Below are positions 36,502-44,171 of a DNA stretch of 64,000 bases, in pieces. How positions within the stretch are numbered: position 1 is the stretch's first letter; each line of letters starts with the position of its first letter. Source of the stretch: Paenibacillus thermotolerans. GTDB lineage: Bacteria > Bacillota > Bacilli > Paenibacillales > YIM-B00363. The DNA is taken from the NCBI RefSeq assembly GCF_028745515.1, contig NZ_JAQZSG010000001.1:310001-374000 (forward strand), given 5' to 3'. Both the position numbers and the translations under genes were made by a program. The notes below the pieces were generated by a model that made no database searches, had not been told where the DNA came from, and saw nothing but the letters and a program-made list of their open reading frames with translations.

Positions 36502-37677
36502 ATGGAACGTAGGGGAACGCCGGATTTTCTTTTGCTGTTGCTCACGTTTCTTTTCGTGGGGTTCGGCATCGTCATGGTATTCAGCGCCAGCTCGCCCGTT
36601 GCAGCCTACGAATACGGAGACACGCTGCTGTTTACCAAGAAGCAGCTGATCGCGGGGACGCTCGGTGCCATACTCTTGCTGCTCGCCATGAATGTGCCGT
36701 ATACGAAGCTGAAGAAAGGGTATCTCCCTTTCTTCGTATGTACGCTCGGGCTGCTGGTTGCCGTGCTGCTTCAGCCCGCCGGAGGCAAGCCTCGCAGCTG
36801 GATCGATCTCGGCTTTTTTTCGATCCAGCCCGCGGAGCTCGCCAAGCTTGCCATCATCTTGTATTTAAGCTCCATGATTTGCAAGAAGGGCGAAAAATTC
36901 GAACGGTTCAAGAACGGCTTGCTGCCCGTCGCTATGGTCGTAGGGTTTGTCGCATTCTTGATCCTGAAGCAGCCGGATTTCGGTTCGGCCTTTATTTTTC
37001 TTTGCTGCAGCGCCATCGTCATTGTGGCGGGCGGAGCCAATATGAAGCATCTGCTGCTCGGTGCCGCGACTCTCGCGGTTGCCGGGGCCGTATTCATAGG
37101 GAACTTGGCTTTCTCCGAGCAGCAATCGTACAAGATGGACCGGATTCAGTGCTATCTCGATCCCTGGGCCGACAAACTAGGCGGCTGCTGGCAGAACGTA
37201 CAAGCCGAGCTGGCGTTCGGCCACGGCGGCATCGGCGGAGCCGGGTTCGGCCAAAGCATCCAGAAGCTGTTTTATCTCCCCGAGGCGCATAACGACTTCA
37301 TCTTCGCCATTATGGGCGAAGAGCTCGGATTTATCGGAACGCTCGTATTTTTGCTTCTATTCCTCTTATACTTGTGGAGGGGAATCATCGTCTCGCTGCG
37401 ATGTCCGGATCCGTTCGGCACGCTCGTCGGCATCGGCATCATAGGCATGTTCGGCATTCAAGCGCTGATCAATATCGGAGGCGTCACGCGCGCCATTCCG
37501 ATGACCGGGATTACGCTGCCTTTCATCTCTTACGGGGGTTCATCCTTGCTTGTGTGCATGCTTAGCTCCGGTATTTTGCTCAGCATCTCCCGGGATAGCT
37601 CCAAGGCGGCCGTCGAATCGGAGAAGCAGCCTCGGGTCGAGCGGATTCCGCAGCAGGTGCCCCGCATTCGTTCATAA
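36502..37677 (+). CDS. ftsW: Septal peptidoglycan polymerase FtsW
   Basis: 391 residues with about ten membrane spans (SEDS family). It polymerises lipid II at the division septum together with a class B penicillin-binding protein. SEDS signatures: KPRSWIDLGFFSIQPAELAKLA, LKQPDFGSA, the large loop with NDFIFAIMGEELGFIG, and ITLPFISYGGSSLL. Could also be RodA or SpoVE, but convergent ylaN nearby is the usual neighbour of ftsW in Bacillus. Basic C-terminal tail. Confidence 0.88.
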   Translation: MERRGTPDFLLLLLTFLFVGFGIVMVFSASSPVAAYEYGDTLLFTKKQLIAGTLGAILLLLAMNVPYTKLKKGYLPFFVCTLGLLVAVLLQPAGGKPRSWIDLGFFSIQPAELAKLAIILYLSSMICKKGEKFERFKNGLLPVAMVVGFVAFLILKQPDFGSAFIFLCCSAIVIVAGGANMKHLLLGAATLAVAGAVFIGNLAFSEQQSYKMDRIQCYLDPWADKLGGCWQNVQAELAFGHGGIGGAGFGQSIQKLFYLPEAHNDFIFAIMGEELGFIGTLVFLLLFLLYLWRGIIVSLRCPDPFGTLVGIGIIGMFGIQALINIGGVTRAIPMTGITLPFISYGGSSLLVCMLSSGILLSISRDSSKAAVESEKQPRVERIPQQVPRIRS

Positions 37678-37684
37678 CAAAAAA

Positions 37685-37722
37685 AAGGCTGCACCGCTTT
37701 CAACACATAGGCGGTCAGCCTT
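37685..37722. terminator. Bidirectional terminator between ftsW and the Asp23 gene
   Basis: AAGGCTG / CAGCCTT with an inner ACCGC / GCGGT pair. A-rich on the left and TTCTTTC on the right. It lies 8 bp after ftsW and 18 bp after the convergent Asp23 gene. Confidence 0.8.
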
Positions 37723-37739
37723 CTTTCGTATATTATCCA

Positions 37740-38117
37740 TTATTTCACGCGAATCGCCGGCGCTTCCTCCGTCACTTCGTCATGGAACAGTACACCCTCG
37801 ACTTTCACGTTCACTTCCACCACGCGCAAACCGGTCATGTTTTCGATCGATTCCCTTACCCGCTCCTGCAGATCGCGGCAAACGTTATGAATGGCCACGC
37901 CGTAATGAACGATAACTCGCAAATCGACAGCCGCTTCCACATTGCCGACCTCGACAGAAACTCCTTTTTGCGCATTTTTGCCGGATAGCCGCTTCGCCCA
38001 CCCTTCGGAAATACCTCCGGACATCGCCGCAATTCCCGGTGTTTCCAGCGCCGCCAATCCTGCAACCGTAGCTACGACATCGTCTGCAATTCGAATGCTT
38101 CCACTTTGTTCCGTCAC
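37740..38117 (-). CDS. Asp23/Gls24 family envelope stress protein
   Basis: 125 residues, the second member of the family in this window (compare YloU). It starts SGSIRIADDVVATVAGLAAL and has AAVDLRVIVHYGVAIHNVCRD, then ITGLRVVEVNVKVEGVLFHDE-type ends. Asp23 proteins associate with the membrane through an AmaP partner, but none is adjacent here. It stands alone convergent with ftsW. Confidence 0.88.
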   Translation of the reverse strand: MTEQSGSIRIADDVVATVAGLAALETPGIAAMSGGISEGWAKRLSGKNAQKGVSVEVGNVEAAVDLRVIVHYGVAIHNVCRDLQERVRESIENMTGLRVVEVNVKVEGVLFHDEVTEEAPAIRVK

Positions 38118-38192
38118 GAAAGGCTCACCTCTTTATATAGGCTTTGATTTTCATTGTAATGGGTATCCGGATGCACTTCAAGGACAAAAAAA

Positions 38193-38207
38193 CGGCCTAT
38201 ATGGCCG
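38193..38207 (-). terminator. Short terminator of ylaN
   Basis: CGGCC-TATAT-GGCCG hairpin followed on the minus strand by TTTTTTTGTCC, 8 bp after the ylaN stop. Confidence 0.75.
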
Positions 38208-38215
38208 CTTAACCG

Positions 38216-38509
38216 TTATCGATTTTGGTTGACCGCGAGCGCTTCGTACAGCTGGGCGAGGTTTCGCTCCAAATTAACCAGAAGCTCTTTCCCTTCCGCT
38301 GCTTGAATCAAACCGGCACGAACCGCAAAATCGATCTCCCGGGACAAACCGTACATCTGCGTATCCAACACTTCTTCATATAACGGACATTGGCGCGTGG
38401 CCAGGTTTTCCATCTGCACCTGGATCAAATTTTCGATCTTGCGCGCGTCCTCTTGCAGCAGGTGCATCGCCTTTTGATTCAATTGGAGCAACAATTCCGA
38501 AGAAGACAT
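38216..38509 (-). CDS. ylaN: YlaN family protein
   Basis: 97 residues, matching Yla[41 protein letters not shown] and [15 protein letters not shown]. All-helical. Recent work in B. subtilis and Staphylococcus links YlaN to iron homeostasis by acting on Fur; that is from literature memory. The start at 38509 follows GGGGGGAAAG at 5-8 bases; an in-frame ATG at 38539 has no ribosome binding site. Its proximity to ftsW matches Bacillus gene order. Confidence 0.92.
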   Translation of the reverse strand: MSSSELLLQLNQKAMHLLQEDARKIENLIQVQMENLATRQCPLYEEVLDTQMYGLSREIDFAVRAGLIQAAEGKELLVNLERNLAQLYEALAVNQNR

Positions 38510-38632
38510 GGCGCTTTCCCCCCACGTAACACCATTCAAATACTTAAGATGTTTAATGAAATTGCAAGCTTTTATATGTTTATATTAGACGAAATCGCCG
38601 CGCAGTACAAGTAATCGGGCACAAGGCGCAAA

Positions 38633-38661
38633 AAAGAGCGGGCCAAGGCGGCTCGCTCTTT
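38633..38661 (-). terminator. Terminator of the HPr-like gene
   Basis: AAAGAGCG and CGCTCTTT form the base with an inner GCC/GGC pair; on the minus strand TTTTTTGCG follows. It lies 13 bp after the gene's stop. Confidence 0.8.
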
Positions 38662-38674
38662 CTATGATGCTTGC

Positions 38675-38923
38675 TTATCCGTTTACAACGATAACCTTCA
38701 AGCCGTGCTTTTCGAACGCTTGGGACATCGCCTGCTTCGCTTCCTCTTCGTCCGGGCCGTGTACGTGCAGCTCGTAATCGCTGTCCGTTAAAAGCGTCGT
38801 GAACAATCCGAGGATGCTCTTCACGTCAATATACTTGTTTTCATATTGAAGAACGATAGAAGATTTGAATTTGCCGGCTGTTTGCGCAATTTCCACGATG
38901 GCAGCATTTTTGTTTGTTGTCAA
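38675..38923 (-). CDS. HPr-fold protein lacking the phospho-accepting histidine
   Basis: 82 residues. The stretch from EIAQTAGKFKSSIVLQYENK to YIDVKSILGLF aligns without gaps to HPr QTASKYDADVNLEYNG to VNLKSIMGVM. In that alignment the HPr position of His15 is Lys5 and that of Arg17 is Ala7, and the first strand is shortened by about ten residues. Ser36 sits at the place of regulatory Ser46 in KSI(L/M)G. It therefore cannot carry PEP-derived phosphate, but the HprK/P site is kept in sequence. In B. subtilis Crh (Gln15, Ser46) is the known His-less HPr; this protein is shorter. It has its own terminator. Confidence 0.8.
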   Translation of the reverse strand: MTTNKNAAIVEIAQTAGKFKSSIVLQYENKYIDVKSILGLFTTLLTDSDYELHVHGPDEEEAKQAMSQAFEKHGLKVIVVNG

Positions 38924-39031
38924 AAGGTATCGCCTCCGAACCCATAATGTGGAACAACCATTCTTCCCTAATCATACTTTGGGTTTGCGGCTTTATCAAG
39001 AAAATTATTGTGAGATTTGCTCACCGCAACA

Positions 39032-40147
39032 TTATTTTAGATTTTCCGGGTTTAATACTTCCAATTCCGGAATGACGAAACGCCCGTCTTTGCGGATGAG
39101 TCGATCGTCGAACCAAATTTCTCCGCCGCCGTATTCGGGACGCTGAATGAGCACCAGATCCCAGTGAATGGAGGAACGGTTGCCGTTGTCGGCTTCCTCA
39201 TAGGCTTGACCCGGAGTGAAGTGCAGGCTTCCGTCGATCTTTTCGTCGAACAGCGTATCCTTCATCGGATGCTGAATGTACGGGTTAAAGCCGATGCTGA
39301 ATTCGCCGATATACCGCGCGCCTTCATCATTGTCCAATATTTCGTTCAGCTTCTTCGTGTCGTTACTCGTCGCCTCGACGATTTTCCCGTTCTCGAAGCG
39401 GAAGAAGATGTTTTCGAACGTAATGCCGCTATAAACGGAAGGCGTATTGTATTGAAGCGTGCCGTTTACGGAGTCGCGAACCGGAGCCGTGTACAGCTCG
39501 CCGTCCGGCAAGTTTTTGTCGCCGACGCATTTCACGTTCGGGATGCCCTTAATGGAGAACGTCAGGTCCGTTCCCGGTCCTGTAATACGAACTTTGTCCG
39601 TCTTCGACATCAATTCCGAAAGCGGGTCCATCGCTTTGGACATCTTCTCGTAATCGAGCGTGCAGACGTCAAAGTAGAAATCTTCGAATGCGTCCGTGTT
39701 CATGCCGGCGGATTGAGCCATGGACGGGCTCGGATAACGCATTACGACCCAGCGCGTATGACGCACCCGTTGGTCCAAGTGAACCGGCTTATAATAAATT
39801 TTCTCATACAAGCCGAGCTGGCCGTCCGGCAGCCCCGACAGCTCGCTTGCGTTCTCGCCGGAGCGAACCGCAATATAGCAGTCCATCTCTTTCATGCGGG
39901 CGAGGTCGTGGTCGCGCCACATTTCAAGGTTTTCCTTCGTCATCGATTTCAGCATCGTGCGCTGCACGGCGCGGTCCGTCAGTTGAACGAAAGGATATCC
40001 GCCGGCTGCATGCACCTCGTCGATGATGCACTTCAGCAGCTCCCGCTCGGGGCCGATCATTTCGATCAGCACTTTTTCTCCCGGTTGCACTCGAACGGAG
40101 TAGTTTACGATCGTTTGGGCCAATTTTATCATTCTAGGATCTTTCAA
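39032..40147 (-). CDS. M29-family aminopeptidase (AmpS type)
   Basis: 371 residues. M29 dinuclear enzymes (AmpS, aminopeptidase T, PepS) remove N-terminal residues. Visible parts: LAQTIVNYSVRVQPGEKVLIE at the N-terminus, GTDLTFSIKG, EVFTAPVR-like ELYTAPVRDSVNGT, and the metal-site end IHWDLVL in the C-terminal quarter, plus EIWFDDRLI(R/E). Cytosolic. Monocistronic by spacing; length is slightly below the usual 410. Confidence 0.88.
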   Translation of the reverse strand: MKDPRMIKLAQTIVNYSVRVQPGEKVLIEMIGPERELLKCIIDEVHAAGGYPFVQLTDRAVQRTMLKSMTKENLEMWRDHDLARMKEMDCYIAVRSGENASELSGLPDGQLGLYEKIYYKPVHLDQRVRHTRWVVMRYPSPSMAQSAGMNTDAFEDFYFDVCTLDYEKMSKAMDPLSELMSKTDKVRITGPGTDLTFSIKGIPNVKCVGDKNLPDGELYTAPVRDSVNGTLQYNTPSVYSGITFENIFFRFENGKIVEATSNDTKKLNEILDNDEGARYIGEFSIGFNPYIQHPMKDTLFDEKIDGSLHFTPGQAYEEADNGNRSSIHWDLVLIQRPEYGGGEIWFDDRLIRKDGRFVIPELEVLNPENLK

Positions 40148-40260
40148 GTTCAGTTCCTCCTTCGAATTCTACCGCAGCAAAGTACGAAATACGCCTATTA
40201 TTTTATCACAGGTCAATTTATCCAACAAACGCCGGCGAAGCGAGCGTCCCTATGAAGCCT

Positions 40261-41718
40261 TCATCCGGTTTTGCATTGATTTTTGCCGCCGTGCTTGGCT
40301 GCGTACAGCGCCATATCCGCACGGTAAAACAAATGCTCGACGCTCACCTTGTCGTCGCCGCGGGTCCACTCGGCGAGCCCGCAGGATACCGTTACCGGGG
40401 GTCTCGTCTCGGACGCAACGCGGCTGCGGATTCTTTCGGCGATCATCTGTCCGTGCTGAAGCGGCACCTGCGGCAAGTAAATGGCGAGCTCCTCCCCGCC
40501 CCATCGCGCGGCAACGTCCGTGTCCCGAATACATGAGCGGATAATGGTGCTGACATGCTTGAGCACGTCGTCCCCGACTTGATGCCCGTACGTATCGTTG
40601 ATCGTCTTGAAATCGTCCACATCGACAACGATCAGCGTCCCTCCGTTGTCTCTTCGCTGGAACAGGAGAAGCTGCTCATCCAAATATTTGCGCGAATGAA
40701 GGCCGGTCAAATTGTCCGTAATGACCATCCGATTCAGCTCGGCGTGAAGCTGGGCGTTGGATATGGCCAGTCCGATGTGGTCCGAAAGCACTTGAAGCAG
40801 CTTATAATCCTCATAGGTAAAATAGTTTTCTTTCTCGTGAGCGACGAGAATGACCCCGACCGCCTCGGATGCGACCGTGATCGGCGCCGCAATTAGCGAG
40901 CGCGCTCCGGTATGCCTCATCAGCTTCGATTCGACGGAGCTTTTCGCCTGGTAGTCCGATATGATCACCGGCTCCTTCGTGCGGTAAACAATTCCTGAAA
41001 ACCCGTAATCTATTGAAAAGTGATCTCCATGCATGGCAGGCAGGTTCGTCGCTTGCACTACGAAGGTTCTATTGTGGGGGTCTAGTTGAAGAATGCATGC
41101 AAAGTGAGCCTGGAACGCTTCAATAAGCTCCGTGCAAGCGTAATTGAACAGATCGTTCAGCCGCAGACTCTGGTTCAATCTTTTGGCAATTTCGTTTACA
41201 AGCCGCAATTCGGTTATGAGGAGATTCGACTGCTCGTTAAGCTTGACGTTTTCGAATACCGAACCGGCAGTTTCGCAAATATTGGATAAAAACACGACCT
41301 CTTCCGGAGAGAAGTGCGTGTCGGCCGCAATCTCTACAACGCCGTATACGCCTTGGTTGCCCGTAAGCGGAGCCGCGATCCTGACCGCCTTCCCTCCGGC
41401 TTCGTCCTCGATCAGCGTCCGTCCTTCCAAATACGCTGTCGTGCAAAGATCTTTTCCCGTATTTTTAAACAGCAGCGGCTTCACATGGAAGTCCGACGTT
41501 GCGATATCCTGCGTCAAATACAAGCTGGCGTCCGCATGCGGAACGCAGTCCTTGATCGCTTCCGATAACGCTTCCAAAACTTCCCGTCCCGACCGTTTCG
41601 AGCTCAGTCGCCTGACGGCGCCTTGCAGCTTGCGGTACATCTCCAATTCGCGCTTAAGACTCACATAGCTTGGGCCGCCGTCTTTCTGTGCGTCTGCTAA
41701 GCATAGTTCTTCTTTCAA
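40261..41718 (-). CDS. GAF-GAF-GGDEF diguanylate cyclase
   Basis: About 485 residues. Two GAF-like sensory domains (about 40-165 and 185-325) are followed by a GGDEF domain with GGEEL (409-413) and a product-inhibition site RDTD (400-403) exactly five residues before it. Catalysis of c-di-GMP synthesis is therefore expected and should be feedback-inhibited. There are no membrane spans, so it senses an internal ligand or redox state. TTG at 41718 is chosen because GAGGGG lies 6 bases before it; the ATG at 41724 directly abuts GAGGGG with no spacing. Numbers are from that ATG. Confidence 0.9.
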   Translation of the reverse strand: MKEELCLADAQKDGGPSYVSLKRELEMYRKLQGAVRRLSSKRSGREVLEALSEAIKDCVPHADASLYLTQDIATSDFHVKPLLFKNTGKDLCTTAYLEGRTLIEDEAGGKAVRIAAPLTGNQGVYGVVEIAADTHFSPEEVVFLSNICETAGSVFENVKLNEQSNLLITELRLVNEIAKRLNQSLRLNDLFNYACTELIEAFQAHFACILQLDPHNRTFVVQATNLPAMHGDHFSIDYGFSGIVYRTKEPVIISDYQAKSSVESKLMRHTGARSLIAAPITVASEAVGVILVAHEKENYFTYEDYKLLQVLSDHIGLAISNAQLHAELNRMVITDNLTGLHSRKYLDEQLLLFQRRDNGGTLIVVDVDDFKTINDTYGHQVGDDVLKHVSTIIRSCIRDTDVAARWGGEELAIYLPQVPLQHGQMIAERIRSRVASETRPPVTVSCGLAEWTRGDDKVSVEHLFYRADMALYAAKHGGKNQCKTG

Positions 41719-41830
41719 AAACATCCCCTCTTTATCGCAACGACCGCGATTTTCCCAGTTCGGAACAATATTACCTATATTCTACTATACTTTCGTATAT
41801 AAATGCATAACGAATTATGAAGGCTAAATC

Positions 41831-41860
41831 TTGACAAATGACTGATATATCACGTAGAAT
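41831..41860 (+). promoter_or_regulatory. Sigma-A promoter of rpsD
   Basis: TTGACA at 41831-41836 and TAGAAT at 41855-41860 with 18-bp spacing, about 228 bp before the rpsD start. Confidence 0.75.
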
Positions 41861-41865
41861 GAGTA

Positions 41866-42070
41866 GTCGAGTACGTAAGTTGGACCGCTCTTCTAACCCA
41901 AGAGTTTTGTGCAACCCTCCTGTACCGCACGTTCGGGCCTGCGGCTGAACACGTCCGAATGACGCATACGGCGTTTCCGTTTTTTTGCGGCGCGTACAGG
42001 CGCAATCGTGTCCAAGCTTATCGGAACCTAACCTAAAGAATGAGCAACGCTAACTTATATTTACGAACGA
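41866..42070 (+). promoter_or_regulatory. Long 5' leader of rpsD, possible S4 autoregulatory region
   Basis: About 205 bases lie between the predicted transcription start and the ribosome binding site, with no convincing ORF. A clear stem is CCGCA-cgttcgggcc-TGCGG near 41926-41945, and G+C-rich segments (ACACGTCCGAATGACGC and GCGGCGCGTACAGGCGC) could pair further. In B. subtilis rpsD mRNA is autorepressed by S4 through a leader structure; the length here fits such control, but I did not fold it. The rest of the 369-base gap (41719-41830) holds only promoter-like AT-rich DNA. Confidence 0.5.
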
Positions 42071-42087
42071 GAAGGAGTTTTTTAACC

Positions 42088-42687
42088 ATGGCACGTTACA
42101 CAGGTCCTAAATTTAAATTAAGCCGCCGTCTTGGCATTTCCTTGAGCGGCACGGGTAAAGAATTGAAGCGTCCCTTCCCTCCGGGACAACACGGCCCTGG
42201 CCAGCGCCGTAAAGTGAGCGGCTACGGCATGCAATTGATGGAGAAGCAGAAGCTTCGCCATATGTACGGCTTGAACGAGAAGCAATTCAGCAACTTGTTC
42301 GATAAAGCTTCCCATATGCAAGGCATTACGGGTGAGAACTTCATGGTTCTTCTCGAAAGCCGTCTCGATAACCTCGTGTATCGTCTTGGCTTCGCGAATT
42401 CCCGTGCCGGCGCACGCCAATTGGTGTCCCACGGCCATATCACCGTAAACGGCAAGAAGGTCGACATCGCTTCGTACCTCGTATCCACAGGCGACGTGAT
42501 CGGCCTTCGCGAAAGAAGCCGCAACCTGTCTTCCGTTAAGGAAGCACTTGCGAACCGCAACTTCCTGCCGAACTACCTTGAGTTCAACGAAGCTGCATTG
42601 GAAGGCAAGTATGTTCGTACGCCGGAGCGTTCCGAGCTTCCGCAAGAAATCGACGAGAAGCAAATCGTCGAGTTCTACAGCCGATAA
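42088..42687 (+). CDS. rpsD: 30S ribosomal protein S4
   Basis: 199 residues starting [21 protein letters not shown]4 nucleates 30S assembly and can repress its own synthesis. The S4 RNA-binding domain ([20 protein letters not shown]) is clear. The ATG at 42088 follows GAAGGAG at about 10 bases. No zinc-binding cysteines at the N-terminus, so this is the zinc-free form. It is flanked by a strong terminator. Confidence 0.97.
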   Translation: MARYTGPKFKLSRRLGISLSGTGKELKRPFPPGQHGPGQRRKVSGYGMQLMEKQKLRHMYGLNEKQFSNLFDKASHMQGITGENFMVLLESRLDNLVYRLGFANSRAGARQLVSHGHITVNGKKVDIASYLVSTGDVIGLRERSRNLSSVKEALANRNFLPNYLEFNEAALEGKYVRTPERSELPQEIDEKQIVEFYSR

Positions 42688-42702
42688 TCAACGGTTCACA
42701 AC

Positions 42703-42733
42703 AAAGGCTTCCGCTTTTTTAGCGGAAGCCTTT
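42703..42733 (+). terminator. Terminator of rpsD
   Basis: A perfect 13-bp stem AAAGGCTTCCGCT with a TTTTT loop and TTATTG after it, 15 bp after the rpsD stop. Confidence 0.9.
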
Positions 42734-42760
42734 TTATTGTTTTCGCAGCTTGAGCAAGCT

Positions 42761-44014
42761 TTACAGCTTCAATCGGATGAACTTGCGCTTGCCGACCTGC
42801 ACGATATCCCCGTCCTGCACACGAAGCTCTGCGTTCGGGTCCGTCACCTTCTCCTCGTTCACCTTTACCCCTCCGCCTTGAACGGTACGTCGAGCCTCGG
42901 CGCCGGAAGGCTGCAGCCCGCTGACGACGAGCAGCTTCGCCAGGCGGATCGTTCCGTTATCCAGCTCGGACGCCGGAACGGTGAATTCCTCGATATCCTC
43001 CGGGAGAGCACGCTGCTGGAACACGGTGACGAAATGGTTTTGCGCTTCCTTTGCCGCCTCTTCCCCATGGTACATGCGAACGAGCGTATGCGCCAAATTC
43101 ATTTTGGCGTCCCGCGGATGCGTCGTTCCGTTTTCAAGACCGTTTTTCAGCTGTACGAGCTCTTCGTTCGTCAGATCCGTGACCAGCTCGTAATACTTCA
43201 GCATAAGCTCGTCCGGCACGCTCATCGCTTTTCCGTAAATTTCCTTCGGGTCCTCGTTGATTCCGATATAGTTGCCCAGACTCTTGCTCATTTTTTGGAC
43301 GCCGTCAAGCCCCTCGAGCAGCGGCATCGTCATCGTGATCTGCGCCTCTTTGCCGTACTCCTTCTGCAGCGTCCGCCCCATCAGCAGGTTGAACTTCTGG
43401 TCCGTGCCGCCCAGCTCGACATCGGTCTCCAGCGCGACGGAATCGTAACCTTGCATCAGCGGATAAAAAAATTCATGAATGGAAATCGGTTGTCCCGATG
43501 TATACCGTTTCGTGAAATCGTCGCGCTCCAGCATTCTCGCCACCGTTGTCTTCGCGGCAAGCGCCACGACGTCGGCGAACGTCATCGGAGCGAGCCATGT
43601 CGAGTTGTATACGACCTCCGTCCGTTCCGGATCCAAAATTTTAAAAATTTGCTCTTTATAAGTGGCGGCGTTGCGCTGAACGTCTTCTTCCGTCAGCTGC
43701 TTCCGGGTTTCGGACTTTCCGGTCGGGTCGCCGATTCTTCCCGTGAAGTCGCCGATGAGCAGCTGCACCCGGTGGCCGAATTGCTGAAACTGGCGCAGCT
43801 TATGCAGCACGACGGTATGGCCGACATGAATGTCGGGCGCCGACGGGTCGAGCCCCAGCTTAATTTTGAGCGGAACGCCCGAAACGATCGAGCGGGCCAG
43901 CTTGGCTGCGAACTCCTCCTCCGGAATAATATCAGCGGTACCCCGGCGAAGTGTCGCGAGCTGACGATCCAGCTCAGCTTGCTGCTCTTTGGTCAGTTCA
44001 ATCGATTTTTCCAT
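42761..44014 (-). CDS. tyrS: Tyrosine-tRNA ligase
   Basis: 417 residues from the ATG at 44014. Class I synthetase with [20 protein letters not shown] (HIGH-like), [12 protein letters not shown] (KMSKS), and a C-terminal S4 domain ([16 protein letters not shown]). It charges tRNA-Tyr. The ATG at 44014 is preferred over a GTG at 44026, which would lie within AAGGAGTG. It is convergent with rpsD and divergent from the PBP gene. Only about 157 bp separate it from the PBP start, so no T-box leader fits, unlike B. subtilis tyrS. Confidence 0.95.
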   Translation of the reverse strand: MEKSIELTKEQQAELDRQLATLRRGTADIIPEEEFAAKLARSIVSGVPLKIKLGLDPSAPDIHVGHTVVLHKLRQFQQFGHRVQLLIGDFTGRIGDPTGKSETRKQLTEEDVQRNAATYKEQIFKILDPERTEVVYNSTWLAPMTFADVVALAAKTTVARMLERDDFTKRYTSGQPISIHEFFYPLMQGYDSVALETDVELGGTDQKFNLLMGRTLQKEYGKEAQITMTMPLLEGLDGVQKMSKSLGNYIGINEDPKEIYGKAMSVPDELMLKYYELVTDLTNEELVQLKNGLENGTTHPRDAKMNLAHTLVRMYHGEEAAKEAQNHFVTVFQQRALPEDIEEFTVPASELDNGTIRLAKLLVVSGLQPSGAEARRTVQGGGVKVNEEKVTDPNAELRVQDGDIVQVGKRKFIRLKL

Positions 44015-44171
44015 GATTCCTCTCACTCCTTAAGATGTACCAATATATAGCATACCCCTTACGCGACAGTCAACATGCCCGGGCCGTGTTTTATTTGGAA
44101 CAGCCGCATTGCATGCCCAAGGCGGCGTTCGTGTGATATAATGAAGGTTGATCTTGGGGAGGTACATAACG

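Noticed and set aside
44027-44171. T-box leader for tyrS
   Set aside because: About 145 bp separate tyrS and the PBP gene, shared with the PBP promoter; no specifier stem or T-box sequence is seen.
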